Shown one piece after another: positions 1-9,189 of a stretch of 64,000 bases of DNA. Made by a program: the position numbers and the translations under genes. This DNA comes from Cranoglanis bouderius (taxonomy: Eukaryota; Chordata; Actinopteri; Siluriformes; Cranoglanididae). The stretch spans positions 1,606,415 through 1,670,414 of the forward strand of contig CM042545.1 of assembly GCA_023630585.1 (NCBI GenBank). Reading direction: 5' to 3'. The notes below the pieces were generated by a model. The model saw only the letters and a program-made list of their open reading frames with translations. It did not search any database and was not told the DNA's origin. Positions within the stretch are counted from its first letter, which is position 1. Every line of letters begins with the position of its first letter.

Positions 1-418
1 ATGAGTTCTGGAGGTGTTTGAGCCCATGCAGTGATTTCCATTACAGAATCATGCCTGTTTTTAATGCAGTGCAGCCTGAGGTCCCGAAGATCACAGGCAT
101 GTAATATTGATTTTCGCCCTTGTCCCTTGTGTACAAAGATTTCTCCAGATTCTCTGAATCATTTGATGATATTATGTACTGTAGATGAGATATTCAAAGT
201 TTTCACAATTTTACATTGAAGAATATTATCCTGAAATTGTTTCACAATTTGTAGATGCAGTTTTTCACAGATTGGTGAACCTCTGCCCATCTTTACTTCT
301 GAGAGACTCTGCCTCTCTAAGATACTCTTTTTATACACAATCGTGTTACTGACCTGTTTCCAGTTAACCTAATAAGTTGCAACATGTTACTCCAGCTGTT
401 TCATTTTAGTAACGCTTA
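1..418 (-). mobile_element. Tc1/mariner-like element (family D), left part, split by a Tc1
   Basis: Together with 1803-2035 this forms one element interrupted by the Tc1 copy at 419-1802. The right piece ends in a GGAATTGGGGTTGTA-type terminus, the same terminus family that opens the element at 55367. The minus strand of 31-219 reads as a decayed helix-turn-helix region of a transposase, so coding would continue leftwards out of the window. The family assignment rests on the terminus shared with 55367 and on my memory of this common fish repeat. No intact reading frame is present. Confidence 0.6.
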
Positions 419-1802
419 CAGTTGCAATCAGAATTATTCAAACCCCATTGCAAATCAGGATTATTGTCAAAATTTACAGACTTTCAGCTGTTTGCAATGA
501 ACAAATCTATCAAAAGCAATTGAATGAGTTCAACACAACAAATGCTTAAGTGGTTTCCCCAAATTCAACTGAAAATGCAACTTATAATGACTTCTCCAGT
601 TTCAAAATTATTGAACCCCCTGAATAGAATCTCTCACAACAGCACAAATATGCAAAACAGGTGTTGTCTCAAGCACACTTGGTGCAACTAATCAAGGGCT
701 TCATTAGTTGCACCAGGTGTGCTTGAGCTGGAACACATGAAATACCTGAACTGACTAGGGGCAGAAAATACATGAAATACCTGGATGGTGCAGAAAAAGG
801 AAGCTATCAACGGCTGCAACCAGATTTCTGAGAAGGCTGGTTGTGAAAAACCCTTGAGTGGCTGCCAAAGACCTGCAGCAAGACTTGGTGGCAACAGGCA
901 CTGAGGTTTCAGTGAGCACAGTATGGTGCATACTAAACGCAGAAGATTTCCATGCCAGAACTCCAAGACGTTCACCACTACTGACCCAAAAGCACAAGAA
1001 AAGTCGACTCAAATCATATAAATAAGCCACAGAAGTTTTGGGATTCTGTTCTGTGGAGCGATGAAACAAAACTGGAACTTTTCGGCATGATGGATCAGCG
1101 GTATGTCTGGAGAAAGAAGAATGAAGAAAGATGACTCTGTCCACAGTCCAGCATGGTGGTGGCTCAGTGATGCTCTGGGGCTGCTTTGCATCCTCTGGCA
1201 CTGGAAACCTGCAGTGTGTGGAAGGCAAGATGGATTCATTGAAGTATCAGGAAATCCTAGGAGAAAATGTCATGCCATCTGTGAGGAAGCTGAAGCTTGG
1301 GCGTCATTGGACCTTCCAACAGGACAATGATCCCAAGCATACCTCAAATTCCACCAAGGCTTGGTTGCAGAAGAAGTCCTGGAAGATTCTACAGGGCCAT
1401 CACAGTCACCTGACTTTTTGATTTGAAGAAGGTTGTTTCAGCACGTAAACCCAAGAATATTACTGAACTGGAGGCCATTGTTCATGAGAAATGGGCTAAG
1501 ATTCCTCAGGAACGCTGCCAGGAGCTGGTGTCTGACTACGCATCTCATTTGCAGCAGGTCATAACAGCAAAAGGGTGCCCTACTAAGTACTAAAGATGCT
1601 TGCCATTTAGGGGTTGAATAAATCTGAAACTGGAGAAGTCATTATAAGTTGCACTTTCAGTTGAATTTTGGGAAACCACTTGAAACATTCATTGTGTTTA
1701 ACTGCTTTTGTTTGATTTGTTCATTGCAAACAGCTGAAAATCGGTCATTTTTGACAATAAACCTGATTTGTAATGGGGGTTGAATAATTTTGATTGCAAC
1801 TG
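419..1802 (+). mobile_element. Tc1-like transposon, family A, full length but dead
   Basis: Terminal inverted repeats of roughly 95 bp (CAGTTGCAATCAGAATTATT at the left, its complement at the right) are flanked by TA at 417-418 and 1803-1804, the expected Tc1 target duplication. A decayed transposase lies at about 790-1590 on the plus strand. The readable middle part (1131-1421) has the VQHGGGSVMLWGCF and FQQDNDPKHTS motifs, including the second catalytic aspartate. The C-terminal part continues after a stop near 1421 and ends in a TKY stop at about 1592. Stops and frameshifts upstream of the first catalytic aspartate make it non-functional. A second copy lies inverted at 44628-45868. Confidence 0.85.
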
Positions 1803-2035
1803 TACTTTTCTAGTCTTTTGTTGCCCCCGTCCCAACTTTTTTGAGACGTGTTGCGGCCATCAAATTCAGAATTACCTTATTTTTTTCTTAAAATGGTACA
1901 TTTCCTCAGTTTAAATATTTTATATGTTTTCTATGTTCTGTTGTGAATAACATGGGTTTATAGGATTTCAAATCATTGCATTCTGTTTTTATTTACATTT
2001 TACACAGTGTCCCAATTTTTTTGGAATTGGGGTTG
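1803..2035 (-). mobile_element. Family D Tc1/mariner-like element, right end
   Basis: This is the continuation of the element at 1-418 after the nested Tc1. It holds two stretches of the type TGTCCCAA..TTTTTTGGAA and ends at 2035 with the terminus that reads TACAACCCCAATTCC on the opposite strand. No coding sequence is visible here. Confidence 0.6.
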
Positions 2036-2037
2036 TA

Positions 2038-2515
2038 CTTGAACAAAACCACAAGGAAAAATAGATTTTTCAATCATTTATTGAACAGAAAGATCAATAG
2101 ATGTGATTTTCTTCTGCAGAAAAAGTAAGTACACCCTTGGCCTCAGACTTTAGTATTACCTCCTTTAGCAGAAATAACTTATTGTAGGTGTTTTGCATAA
2201 TTGTCCAACAGTCTCGGACATCGGCTTGCTGGAATTTTTGACGACTCTTCCATGCAATATTTTTTCAGTTGCAAGATGTTTGAGGGTTTTCTTTTATGTA
2301 CTGCCCATTTCACATCCCCCCACAACATTTCAATGGGATTCAAATCCAGGCTTTGACTAGGCCATTCCATAACCCTACATTTCTTCTTTTCAAACCATTC
2401 CTTGGAGGTTTTGCTAGGTAGCAAACAACCCAAAACCATAACATTTCCACCACCGTGCTTCACAGTTGGTTTGAAGTGCTGAAGTTGGTTTCTCCTGAAA
2501 AGCTGTCTTTGGTCA
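2038..2515 (-). mobile_element. Tc1-like transposon, family B, truncated 3' part
   Basis: The sequence is closely similar to 38120-38730 of the full copy at 38011-39585. The minus strand of 2179-2463 encodes a C-terminal transposase piece with the WPSQSLDLNPIEMLWGD block that carries the catalytic glutamate. The outer terminal repeat is missing and the N-terminal half is absent, so this is a fragment. It abuts the end of the family D element at 2035. Confidence 0.75.
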
Positions 2516-2620
2516 GCGCCAGATATGTCTAATATTTTATTTTGATGCTAATAGTGCTAATAATGTGTCTTTTTCAGTGTATTAAAATCTGCATTCATAG
2601 TAACATTTGAGCGCTATTAA

Positions 2621-2621
<1 letters not shown>

Positions 2622-2672
<51 letters not shown>
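2622..2672. repeat. (CA)n microsatellite
   Basis: Pure CA dinucleotide run of about 25 units. Confidence 0.98.
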
Positions 2673-2678
<6 letters not shown>

Positions 2679-3008
2679 GTCCTCTTTTTGGAAAACCAGA
2701 ATATGGGCACCCTAACTTTTGTAATGTCAGGGACAGTGATCTTTTCATTTATTTATTTATTTTAATTTAAACAAATCCATACATTGAACATGTTTTTAAC
2801 CTCTAAAATAAGCTCTAAATAAAAGTATTTTAGATCATATTGATTTTCTCTTGACTTTGTTTACATATGTGACCTTGAAGTAATCCAAAAGTAATCAGAT
2901 TACATTACTTTCATATTGTGATACTTGGATTACGTTACTGATTACATTTTTTATGAAGTAATTTATAACTGTAAAGGATTACATTTTTAAAGTAACCCTC
3001 CCAACCCT
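2673..3008. repeat. GTAATC/GATTAC-rich interspersed repeat
   Basis: From about 2875 the sequence repeatedly uses GTAATC and GATTAC, which are complements of each other, and ends AGTAACCCTCCCAACCCTG. This layout resembles short non-coding fish repeats with foldback character. The part before 2875 is AT-rich with nothing recognisable. No gene is seen. Confidence 0.4.
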
Positions 3009-3245
3009 GCATGTTTCACAGATGAGCTTTGGATCATGAGCAGATCCTTTCTTTCTCCACATTCCCTTTCCATCACTTTGGTAGAGGTTAATCTTGGTTC
3101 CAGAACATTTGTGGCTCATCTCTGTATTTCTTTGCAGGCTTTCCGATTCTTACTGCTGATGACTGCTTTGTAACTTGTAGTATGGCCTCTATATTTCTGC
3201 TCTCAAAGTCTTCTTCGGACGGTGGATTGTGATACCCACCCCTGC
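3009..3245 (-). mobile_element. Tc1-like transposon, family C, fragment
   Basis: The fragment is nearly collinear with 30185-30445 of the longer family C copy, including the stretch TGGATCATGAGCAGATCCTT. It covers the middle of a transposase read on the minus strand. Both ends are missing and no open frame of useful length remains. Confidence 0.7.
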
Positions 3246-3249
3246 CCAA

Positions 3250-4700
3250 CAGCTCAAAATTGCACTCATGTTTATGCTAATAACATTTGTACCATAAGGG
3301 CTAGAAATAAATGAGTTTTTTGCTCTGATTCCTTGGCTCGTGCCGAGTCGAATGCACCCTATTTTTTCCACCATTTTGAATTATCTGAAAAAACACACTC
3401 CTCCTAGACCTGTTCGATTTTTACGAAAATAGAATGAGATCACCTTCAGACCATGCTGACAAAAAGTTATAGAATTCAGGATGATTTATAAAACTGTTCT
3501 TGAATAACGTGAGAACGAATTCAATGATGAGCATGCCGAAAGGGACGTGAGCCATCATGACATGAGGGTACCTGCACAGTTTCGGAACAGCGCCACCTAG
3601 TGCTCACAAGATATGAAAAAAAAAAAAAATTTTGCTTATAACTTCTGAACGGTTTGTTCTAAAATCCTGAAACGGATCTCTTTAGACAGGCAAATGATAT
3701 GAAATTTTTCTATGCCAGCCATTTTGGGTGTTGGCCATTTTGAATTTAGTCGTAAAATGCTGTATTTCACGAACATCTTTGTGTGTCCTTATGAAAATCA
3801 GTGTGTGTCATCGGCACCATGCCCTGAAGGTACTCAAAAACAGGACAGCGCCACCATGTGGTCAAAAATAATAACAGAAATAAAAAAAAAAAAAAACCTA
3901 ATAGCTTTTGATAAATTTTGCCTATTGTCATGAGACTAATCTTGATAGATTCCTTGGGTCATGCCAAGAACAATACCAATTTTGCCATGGTTGGCCGAAC
4001 TTGCTGTCCGCCATTTTGAAATGCTTTGAAAACCTAGTTTTTCAAACTCCTCCTAGACCGTTCATCTGATTTTTACAAAAATCGAATCAGATCACCTTCA
4101 GACCATGGCGACATAAAGTTATGGATTTTGCTCTGCCACCATTGGGTAAAATTTTGGCCTAATTTGGAAGTAGGTTTAGGGTCATAACTTTTGAACTGTG
4201 TGACTAAACAATATTTAAAGCCAGGTATCTCTGGATTCCCTGGATTGAGACAAGTTCAACACACCCTATGACGTCAATTTACGCTTAATTAGATTTTCCA
4301 CCATCTTGGATTTTGTCAAAAACCCTTTTTTGTTACTCTTTCTACAAATTTTGTCCAATCATCACCAAATTTGACAGACGTCATCAAATGAATTTTGAAT
4401 TCTTCAAATGGTTTGTCCGTAATGGGCCAACAAATCTGACAGCAAAGCTACCAAACAAGACATGAGGATGTATTTCAGTAACGACTTTGCGCACTGACAC
4501 AAAACTTCATGCCCATGACCTGAGGCTATGCAACAAATTTTGTGCCAGCGCCACCTACTGGTCAAAATATACAACCACATGCTAAAAATGCTTACATCTA
4601 ATTGCCATTTATGGTACTCCTCCTCCAGATTTTATCATCATTATGACACCTGTCTACACTTGCACAAAGCTGAAAAAAGGCCCAGATTGATGAGAAAAAA
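3250..4700. repeat. Old interspersed repeat with about 640-bp internal periodicity
   Basis: A block starting CCATTTTGAA at 3371 (through CTCCTCCTAGACC, GATTTTTAC and GATCACCTTCAGACCATG) recurs at 4011, about 640 bp later, with moderate divergence. A third, shorter related block begins near 4302 (CCATCTTGGATTTTGTC). The phrase GCGCCACC followed by CTAGTGC, ATGTGG or TACTGG recurs between blocks. No coding capacity is evident. The ORFs at 3712-3933 and 4528-4716 look accidental. Confidence 0.55.
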
Positions 4701-4716
4701 CCTTAGATTTTTTTAA

Positions 4717-5140
4717 ATTGCGGGAAGAAAAAAAATGGTCAGGTCAGAGCAGTAGCGATCACAACCACATGTCAAAGTAGCAACAGACAACACTACAGGG
4801 CACAGTAGTAGTGGCAGCTGCAGTGTAATGCCACACTGCTGCCCATTTGTTCATCTAGACCTTTCCTCCTACAGTCAAAGTATTCCACCACTGTCCATGG
4901 TCAAAACATACACGTCATGAGTGAAACTACAAATCACTCTTAAATCCTTTTGCCTAAAGTTATGCCTCTGCTTTCCTTTGATTGCTTGGGCAAAAAATTG
5001 TAGTTCTTCTGTGAATATGCAGCTCACCGAGTCTTCTTGCAGTGGTAATTATTATTATTATTATTATTATTATTACAAAAAACATATTTACGTGATAGGA
5101 GGACAGCATTCATGCATATTTTGTACACTAGCAGTATCAC
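4717..5140. other. Unassigned sequence with (ATT)n
   Basis: The stretch holds an ATT microsatellite at about 5047-5075 and otherwise no motif I recognise. If the tmem71-like gene continues leftwards, this is intron; no exon encoding its C-terminal membrane segments could be found here. Confidence 0.4.
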
Positions 5141-5169
5141 TTTCTCCTCCTAGCACATTTTCCTCTCAC

Positions 5170-5337
5170 CTGAGGGTGGATTGGTGGGTGTGCAGTAACA
5201 TTTAGACTGTGGTGGGACATCAGTCAGACAATACAGGGACTGAGCAGGCAGAACAGGGGTAGAACAGTCTTCAGAGAGAGACTCCACCTCTGGTAAAAAT
5301 CCTTCGTTGTCTTTAAGAGGCACGGTTTCTGTTGGAT
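5170..5337 (-). CDS. tmem71: TMEM71-like protein, internal coding exon (third visible)
   Basis: Read on the minus strand, this exon starts after a good acceptor (TGTCTGTTGCAG) and ends at a strong donor (TCAG/GTGAGA). Its first two bases complete a GAT codon begun by the last base of the exon at 5423-5604, giving DPTETVPLKDNEGF, then an acidic, proline-containing stretch ending in TNPPS. The sequence is low-complexity and weakly conserved, as expected for the variable middle of TMEM71, so the assignment rests mainly on phase and position. TMEM71 normally ends with membrane-spanning segments, which are not seen in this window and should lie to the left of position 1 or in unrecognised sequence. 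Function of the family is unknown. Confidence 0.6.
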
Positions 5338-5422
5338 CTGCAACAGACATACACAGGTCCAGAATACACATATACACACACTTTGGTCTAAAAACATTTT
5401 CAAAATTAAACAAAGCCCTCAC

Positions 5423-5604
5423 CATATGTAAAATAGACAGAGGTGTCTTGTTCACTGCTGCTGCTAACATCCAAACATGATGACAGGTCAGTAGAGGACC
5501 GGGTGCCATCTCTACCAAAAATACTTCCGGTAAGCAAGGACTGGCTCACATCATTAAAGAGTGTGGCAAAAGACCTTCTGGCTTTGCGCCTCCGACGGAA
5601 AATT
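5423..5604 (-). CDS. tmem71: TMEM71-like protein, internal coding exon (second visible)
   Basis: The exon reads RIFRRRRKARRSFATLF followed by SQSLLTGSIFG, which matches the basic RIFRKKK-type block and the LHGSIFG motif I recall from vertebrate TMEM71. The acceptor is GTTTAG, directly preceded by about nine GT repeats; the donor is TATG/GTGAGG. The two-base overhang from the upstream exon (CG) plus the first base here gives arginine, keeping frame through ENLARIF. The remainder is serine-rich (SSSSEQDTS). The family has no established biochemical role. The agreement of homology, splice sites and phase makes this a genuine exon rather than a pseudogene fragment. Confidence 0.8.
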
Positions 5605-5820
5605 CTAAACACACACACACACACATTACAATGCATGTAAAAACTGCAATATGAGCTCTAAGTATGCTAAATAATAATGATAATGACACCAGTATAAGTG
5701 GAAACAAAAAAAACATGACTTGTTGTGTTAGTACCCAGTATCTGCTGGAGCCATGAGCTAAAAACTAGAACCTAGAACAGGGCAGACATTCTCGCACATT
5801 TGTGTCTCTTTGTGCTTTCA

Positions 5821-6720
5821 GTAGCCATGTTTCCATCCTGGATGGAAAAACTAGATGTGAATAAAATCTCCAAAATGCACATAAAAAAACCTGCGCTCAA
5901 TTATTATCTTTTTATTATTATTATTTTTTATTCAATAAGAAAACATGCGCATAAACTATGATGGAAAAACATTTACTGAATAAATTCCTCGATGAGCATC
6001 AAAAAAAGTCACGTAACGTTGCCTGAACAAAATCATGTGATTGGATAATTGGCTAATGTGTTTGGATATTCAGCTCATTTAGCACAATGGCAATGCATTT
6101 TTCTGTCGGAACTTGGGTACGGTGGTCTGGCATAACTGGACTAACCACCAGACAAATCTTGTTGCATAGCATCTGAAATGTTGTTTTTGTCATCCTAAAA
6201 TCCTTTTGTCTGAGCCAAAGTCTGTCATCGAAATGATTTGGTATAATTACCTCCCAGAACTGTCTCACGAATCTCTCGGTTCTGTTCCCAAATATCAGGC
6301 ATCCACTTCCGATTGCAAGATAAGCGGAGGTCTGTGATAGTGTTTCGTCTGCATGCTCTGAAGCGCAAGTAATTTATTATATTGGAAAAAAGAGCCACAG
6401 GGGCTTCACCGGTTGCAACAACTTCCATTTGTATCGATACTTTGCGCCAGTTTCCCTGGAAGTGACGATTTTGTTCTCTTTAACACACAGGATGGAAAAG
6501 GCGCTTTATTCACAAATATTTTATGCGATATTCCAAATTTTCACACAAGTTAAATTCACAACTTGGAAGCAAGCATGGCTAATGACTCCTGTAACTGACG
6601 AGAGACAGAGTGTGTCATAGCTGGTGAAGCTTGCAAGACACTCATACACACATACACACACACACATACACACACACACATACACATGCACGGAACGTAA
6701 TCCTTGAATGCCAGTGGTCC
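5821..6720 (-). pseudogene. PIF/Harbinger (HARBI1-like) transposase remnant
   Basis: On the minus strand, 6428 to about 6255 encodes the N-terminal part (WMPDIWEQNREIRE). After a frameshift, 6268-6053 encodes NHFDDRLWLRQKDFRMTK and VPTEKCIAIVLNEL, the block preceding the DDE domain in HARBI1-type nucleases. The catalytic domain is absent. GTTTCCATCCTGGATGGAAA near 5829 and GGATGGAAAAGGCG near 6490 may be degraded subterminal repeats; the element ends are approximate. This lies in an intron of the tmem71-like gene. Confidence 0.6.
6640..6688. repeat. Imperfect (CA)n/(ACACAT)n microsatellite
   Basis: CA-rich run interrupted by CATA units. Confidence 0.9.
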
Positions 6721-6939
6721 CTTTTTCGTTGGATTGTCCCTTTTTGTTGAGTTTTGGAAAGTGCGCTGAAAAGTGCAGTGACAAACATTTGCCCTGACCT
6801 CTGCTGACATTCTGTTTATCTCCTGAGTCTTCCTCTGCACCCATCCACACCAGAGTACTACAGTTATGTACTTAGGGTTATATTTTTGCCATACTTGGGC
6901 TTTGCCATAGAGAAATATGACTGTACAAAGTCATGTGTC

Positions 6940-7075
6940 GTTTCAACTGGGTCAGTGGTTAAGGCATTGGCCTAATAATTGGAAGGTCATGAGTTCTAAT
7001 CCTAGCACGGCTAAGCAAGGCCCTTAACCCTCAACCGCTCAGTTGTATAAATGTAAAATGAAGTGTCCTTTTATC
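6940..7075 (+). mobile_element. tRNA-derived SINE, 5' part, split by a Tc1
   Basis: A polymerase III A-box-like stretch (GGTCAGTGGTTAAGGC, about 6950-6965) is followed by a B-box-like GAGTTCTAATCC at about 6991. The conserved SINE core AAGGCCCTTAACCCTCAACCG comes next. The 3' part of the same SINE resumes at 8588, after the Tc1 copy. Confidence 0.75.
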
Positions 7076-7077
7076 TA

Positions 7078-8585
7078 CAGGTGCATCTCAATAAATTAGA
7101 ATGTCGTGGAAAAGTTCGTTTATTTCAGTAATTCAACTCAAATTGTGAAACTCGTGTATTAAATAAATTCAATGCACACAGACTGAAGTAGTTTAAGTCT
7201 TTGGTTCTTTTAATTGTGATGATTTTGGCTCACATTTAACAAAAACCCACCAATTCACTATCTCAACAAATTAGAATATGGTGACATGCCAATCAGCTAA
7301 TCAACTCAAAACACCTGCAAAGGTTTCCTGAGCCTTCAAAATGGTCTCTCAGTTTGGTTCACTAGGTAAACCACAAACATTCATTGCCAAAGAAGCTGGC
7401 TGTTCACAGAGTGCTGTATCCAAGCATGTTAACAGAAAGTTGAGTGGAAGGAAAAAGTGTGGAAGAAAAAGATGCACAACCAACCGAGAGAACCGCAGCC
7501 TTATGAGGATTGTCAATCAAAATCGATTCAAGAATTTGAGTGAACTTCACAAGGAATGGACTGAGGCTGGGGTCAAGGCATCAAGAGCCACCACACACAG
7601 ACGTGTCAAGGAATTTGGCTACAGTTGTCGTATTCCTCTTGTTAAGCCACTCCTGAACCACAGACAACGTCAGAGGCGTCTTACCTGGGCTAAGGAGAAG
7701 AAGAACTGGACTGTTGCCCAGTGGTCCAAAGTCCTCTTTTCAGATGAGAGCAAGTTTTGTATTTCATTTGGAAACCAAGGTCCTAGAGTCTGGAGGAAGG
7801 GTGGAGAAGCTCATAGCCCAAGTTGCTTGAAGTCCAGTGTTCAGTTTCCACAGTCTGTGACGATTTGGGGTGCAATGTCATCTGCTGGGGTTGGTCCATT
7901 GTGTTTTTTGAAAACCAAAGTCACTGCATCCATTTACCAAGAAATATTGGAGCACTTCATGCTTCCTTCTGCTGACCAACTTTTTGAAGATGCTGATTTC
8001 ATTTTCCAGCAGGATTTGGCACCTGCCCACACTGCCAAAAGCACCAAAAGTTGGTTAAATGACCATGGTGTTGGTGTGCTTGACTGGCCAGCAAACTCAC
8101 CACACCTGAACCCCATAGAGAATCTATGGGGTATTGTCAAGAGGAAAATGAGAAACAAGAGACCAAAAAATGCAGATGAGCTGAAGGCCACTGTCAAAGA
8201 AACCTGGGCTTCCATACCACCTCAGCAGTGCCACAAACTGATCACCTCCATGCCACGCTGAATTGAGGCAGTAATTAAAGCAAAAGGAGCCCCTACCAAG
8301 TATTGAGTACATGTACAGTAAATGAACATACTTTCCAGAAGGCCAACAATTCACTAAAAATATTTTTTTATTGGTCTTATGAAGTATTCTAATTTGTTGA
8401 GATAGTGAATTGGTGGGTTTTTGTTAAATGTGAGCCAAAATCATCACAATTAAAAGAACCAAAGACTTAAACTACTTCAGTCTGTGTGCATTGAATTTAT
8501 TTAATACACGAGTTTCACAATTTGAGTTGAATTACTGAAATAAATGAACTTTTCCACGACATTCTAATTTATTGAGATGCACCTG
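7078..8585 (+). mobile_element. Tc1-like transposon, family I, nearly intact
   Basis: The element is 1508 bp, flanked by TA at 7076-7077 and 8586-8587. Its terminal inverted repeats are about 200 bp and nearly identical: 7078-7280 opens CAGGTGCATCTCAATAAATT, and 8385-8585 is its complement. A single long transposase frame lies between them. The high identity of the two repeats and the near-open frame indicate the youngest insertion in this window. It interrupts a SINE. A loose copy of its right terminus sits at about 26497-26543. Confidence 0.93.
7341..8261 (+). CDS. Tc1-family transposase (DD34E), 306 residues, late stop
   Basis: The frame encodes a cut-and-paste transposase. An N-terminal helix-turn-helix covers residues 10-35 (IAKEAGCSQSAVSKHV), followed by a basic GRKKCGRKR stretch at residues 36-44. 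A second DNA-binding segment with HRRVKEFGY follows at about 86-94, then the DDE domain. Catalytic residues are D135 (LFSDESKF), D225 (FQQDLAPAHT) and E260 (HLNPIENLWG), with 34 residues between the last two, the classical Tc1 spacing. The stop at 8259-8261 follows SMPR. The same frame then continues as IEAVIKAKGAPTKY to a natural TGA at about 8304-8306, so the TGA probably arose from CGA by CpG decay and removes about 15 C-terminal residues. The ATG at 7341 is the first in frame. Activity is unknown. Confidence 0.85.
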   Translation: MVSQFGSLGKPQTFIAKEAGCSQSAVSKHVNRKLSGRKKCGRKRCTTNRENRSLMRIVNQNRFKNLSELHKEWTEAGVKASRATTHRRVKEFGYSCRIPLVKPLLNHRQRQRRLTWAKEKKNWTVAQWSKVLFSDESKFCISFGNQGPRVWRKGGEAHSPSCLKSSVQFPQSVTIWGAMSSAGVGPLCFLKTKVTASIYQEILEHFMLPSADQLFEDADFIFQQDLAPAHTAKSTKSWLNDHGVGVLDWPANSPHLNPIENLWGIVKRKMRNKRPKNADELKATVKETWASIPPQQCHKLITSMPR

Positions 8586-8587
8586 TA

Positions 8588-8640
8588 TGTCATTTGCTCT
8601 GGGTAAGGGTGTCTGCCAAAACCCGTAAATGTAAACTTAA
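8588..8640 (+). mobile_element. tRNA-derived SINE, 3' tail
   Basis: The tail reads GCTCTGGGTAAGGGTGTCTG then CCAAA..CCGTAAATGTAAA. It continues the SINE at 6940-7075 if the Tc1 at 7078-8585 is removed. The tail matches the 3' end of the LINE at 21348-23347, the hallmark of a SINE mobilised by that LINE group. Confidence 0.75.
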
Positions 8641-8799
8641 TTTGGAAACTTAATTTGAACTTTTTTTGACATTTGAGATGTGTCACATTAAAAAAAAGAA
8701 GTAAAAGGTTCACAGTATGTCTCTTCCTCTCTCTGTTTCTATCTCCTTTGTCTGTGTCTTCACTCACACACTCACATACAGTTTCTCACTCTTACTGAC

Positions 8800-9009
8800 C
8801 GAGCAAGATTTTCTTTGTAGGAAATGTTGGTCTGTGTTGGAGTGAGGGTCAGGTTACCCTGGTCATTGGTAACAACACTGTCTTCTGTCAGAACATAGTA
8901 CCCATTTGCAAGTAGGCGTGGACTTCGACGGCACACGTGCACTAAGCCTGTTTCCGGATTGGTGGAAAAACACTCATAAGAAGTATCAGAGAGGAAGGAT
9001 GTTTCAAAA
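8800..9009 (-). CDS. tmem71: TMEM71-like protein, coding exon (first visible)
   Basis: On the minus strand this exon opens after a pyrimidine-rich acceptor (CTCTTCCACAG) and ends at a CG/GTCAGT donor. It encodes FETSFLSDTSYECFS, then GLVHVCRRSPRLLANGYYVL, TEDSVVTNDQGNLTLTPTQT and SYKENLAR. The CRRSPRLL.NGYY..TEDS and YKENL blocks are the best conserved part of vertebrate TMEM71, so homology is strong. The exon starts with the third base of a codon, so at least one more coding exon with the initiator must lie upstream (higher coordinates). I could not find it, and it is probably under 40 codons. Function is unknown; the human protein is predicted to be membrane-bound. Confidence 0.85.
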
Positions 9010-9189
9010 CTGTGGAAGAGAAAAAAAGAAACACACAAAAGCTCATAAACAGATATGCAGATATGCTCATAACATGTTTACATTGCAAAAAGTCATCTCA
9101 TCAAGTGAAAATATCTTGAATATAGTTACCTTTATCTAAGATTTCTTATTATAAGATTACAAACCAAATATAAGATCATTAAACCTATT

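Noticed and set aside
4528..5140. Search for the C-terminal membrane exons of the tmem71-like gene
   Set aside because: No hydrophobic open stretch with splice sites could be found on the minus strand; they probably lie left of the window.
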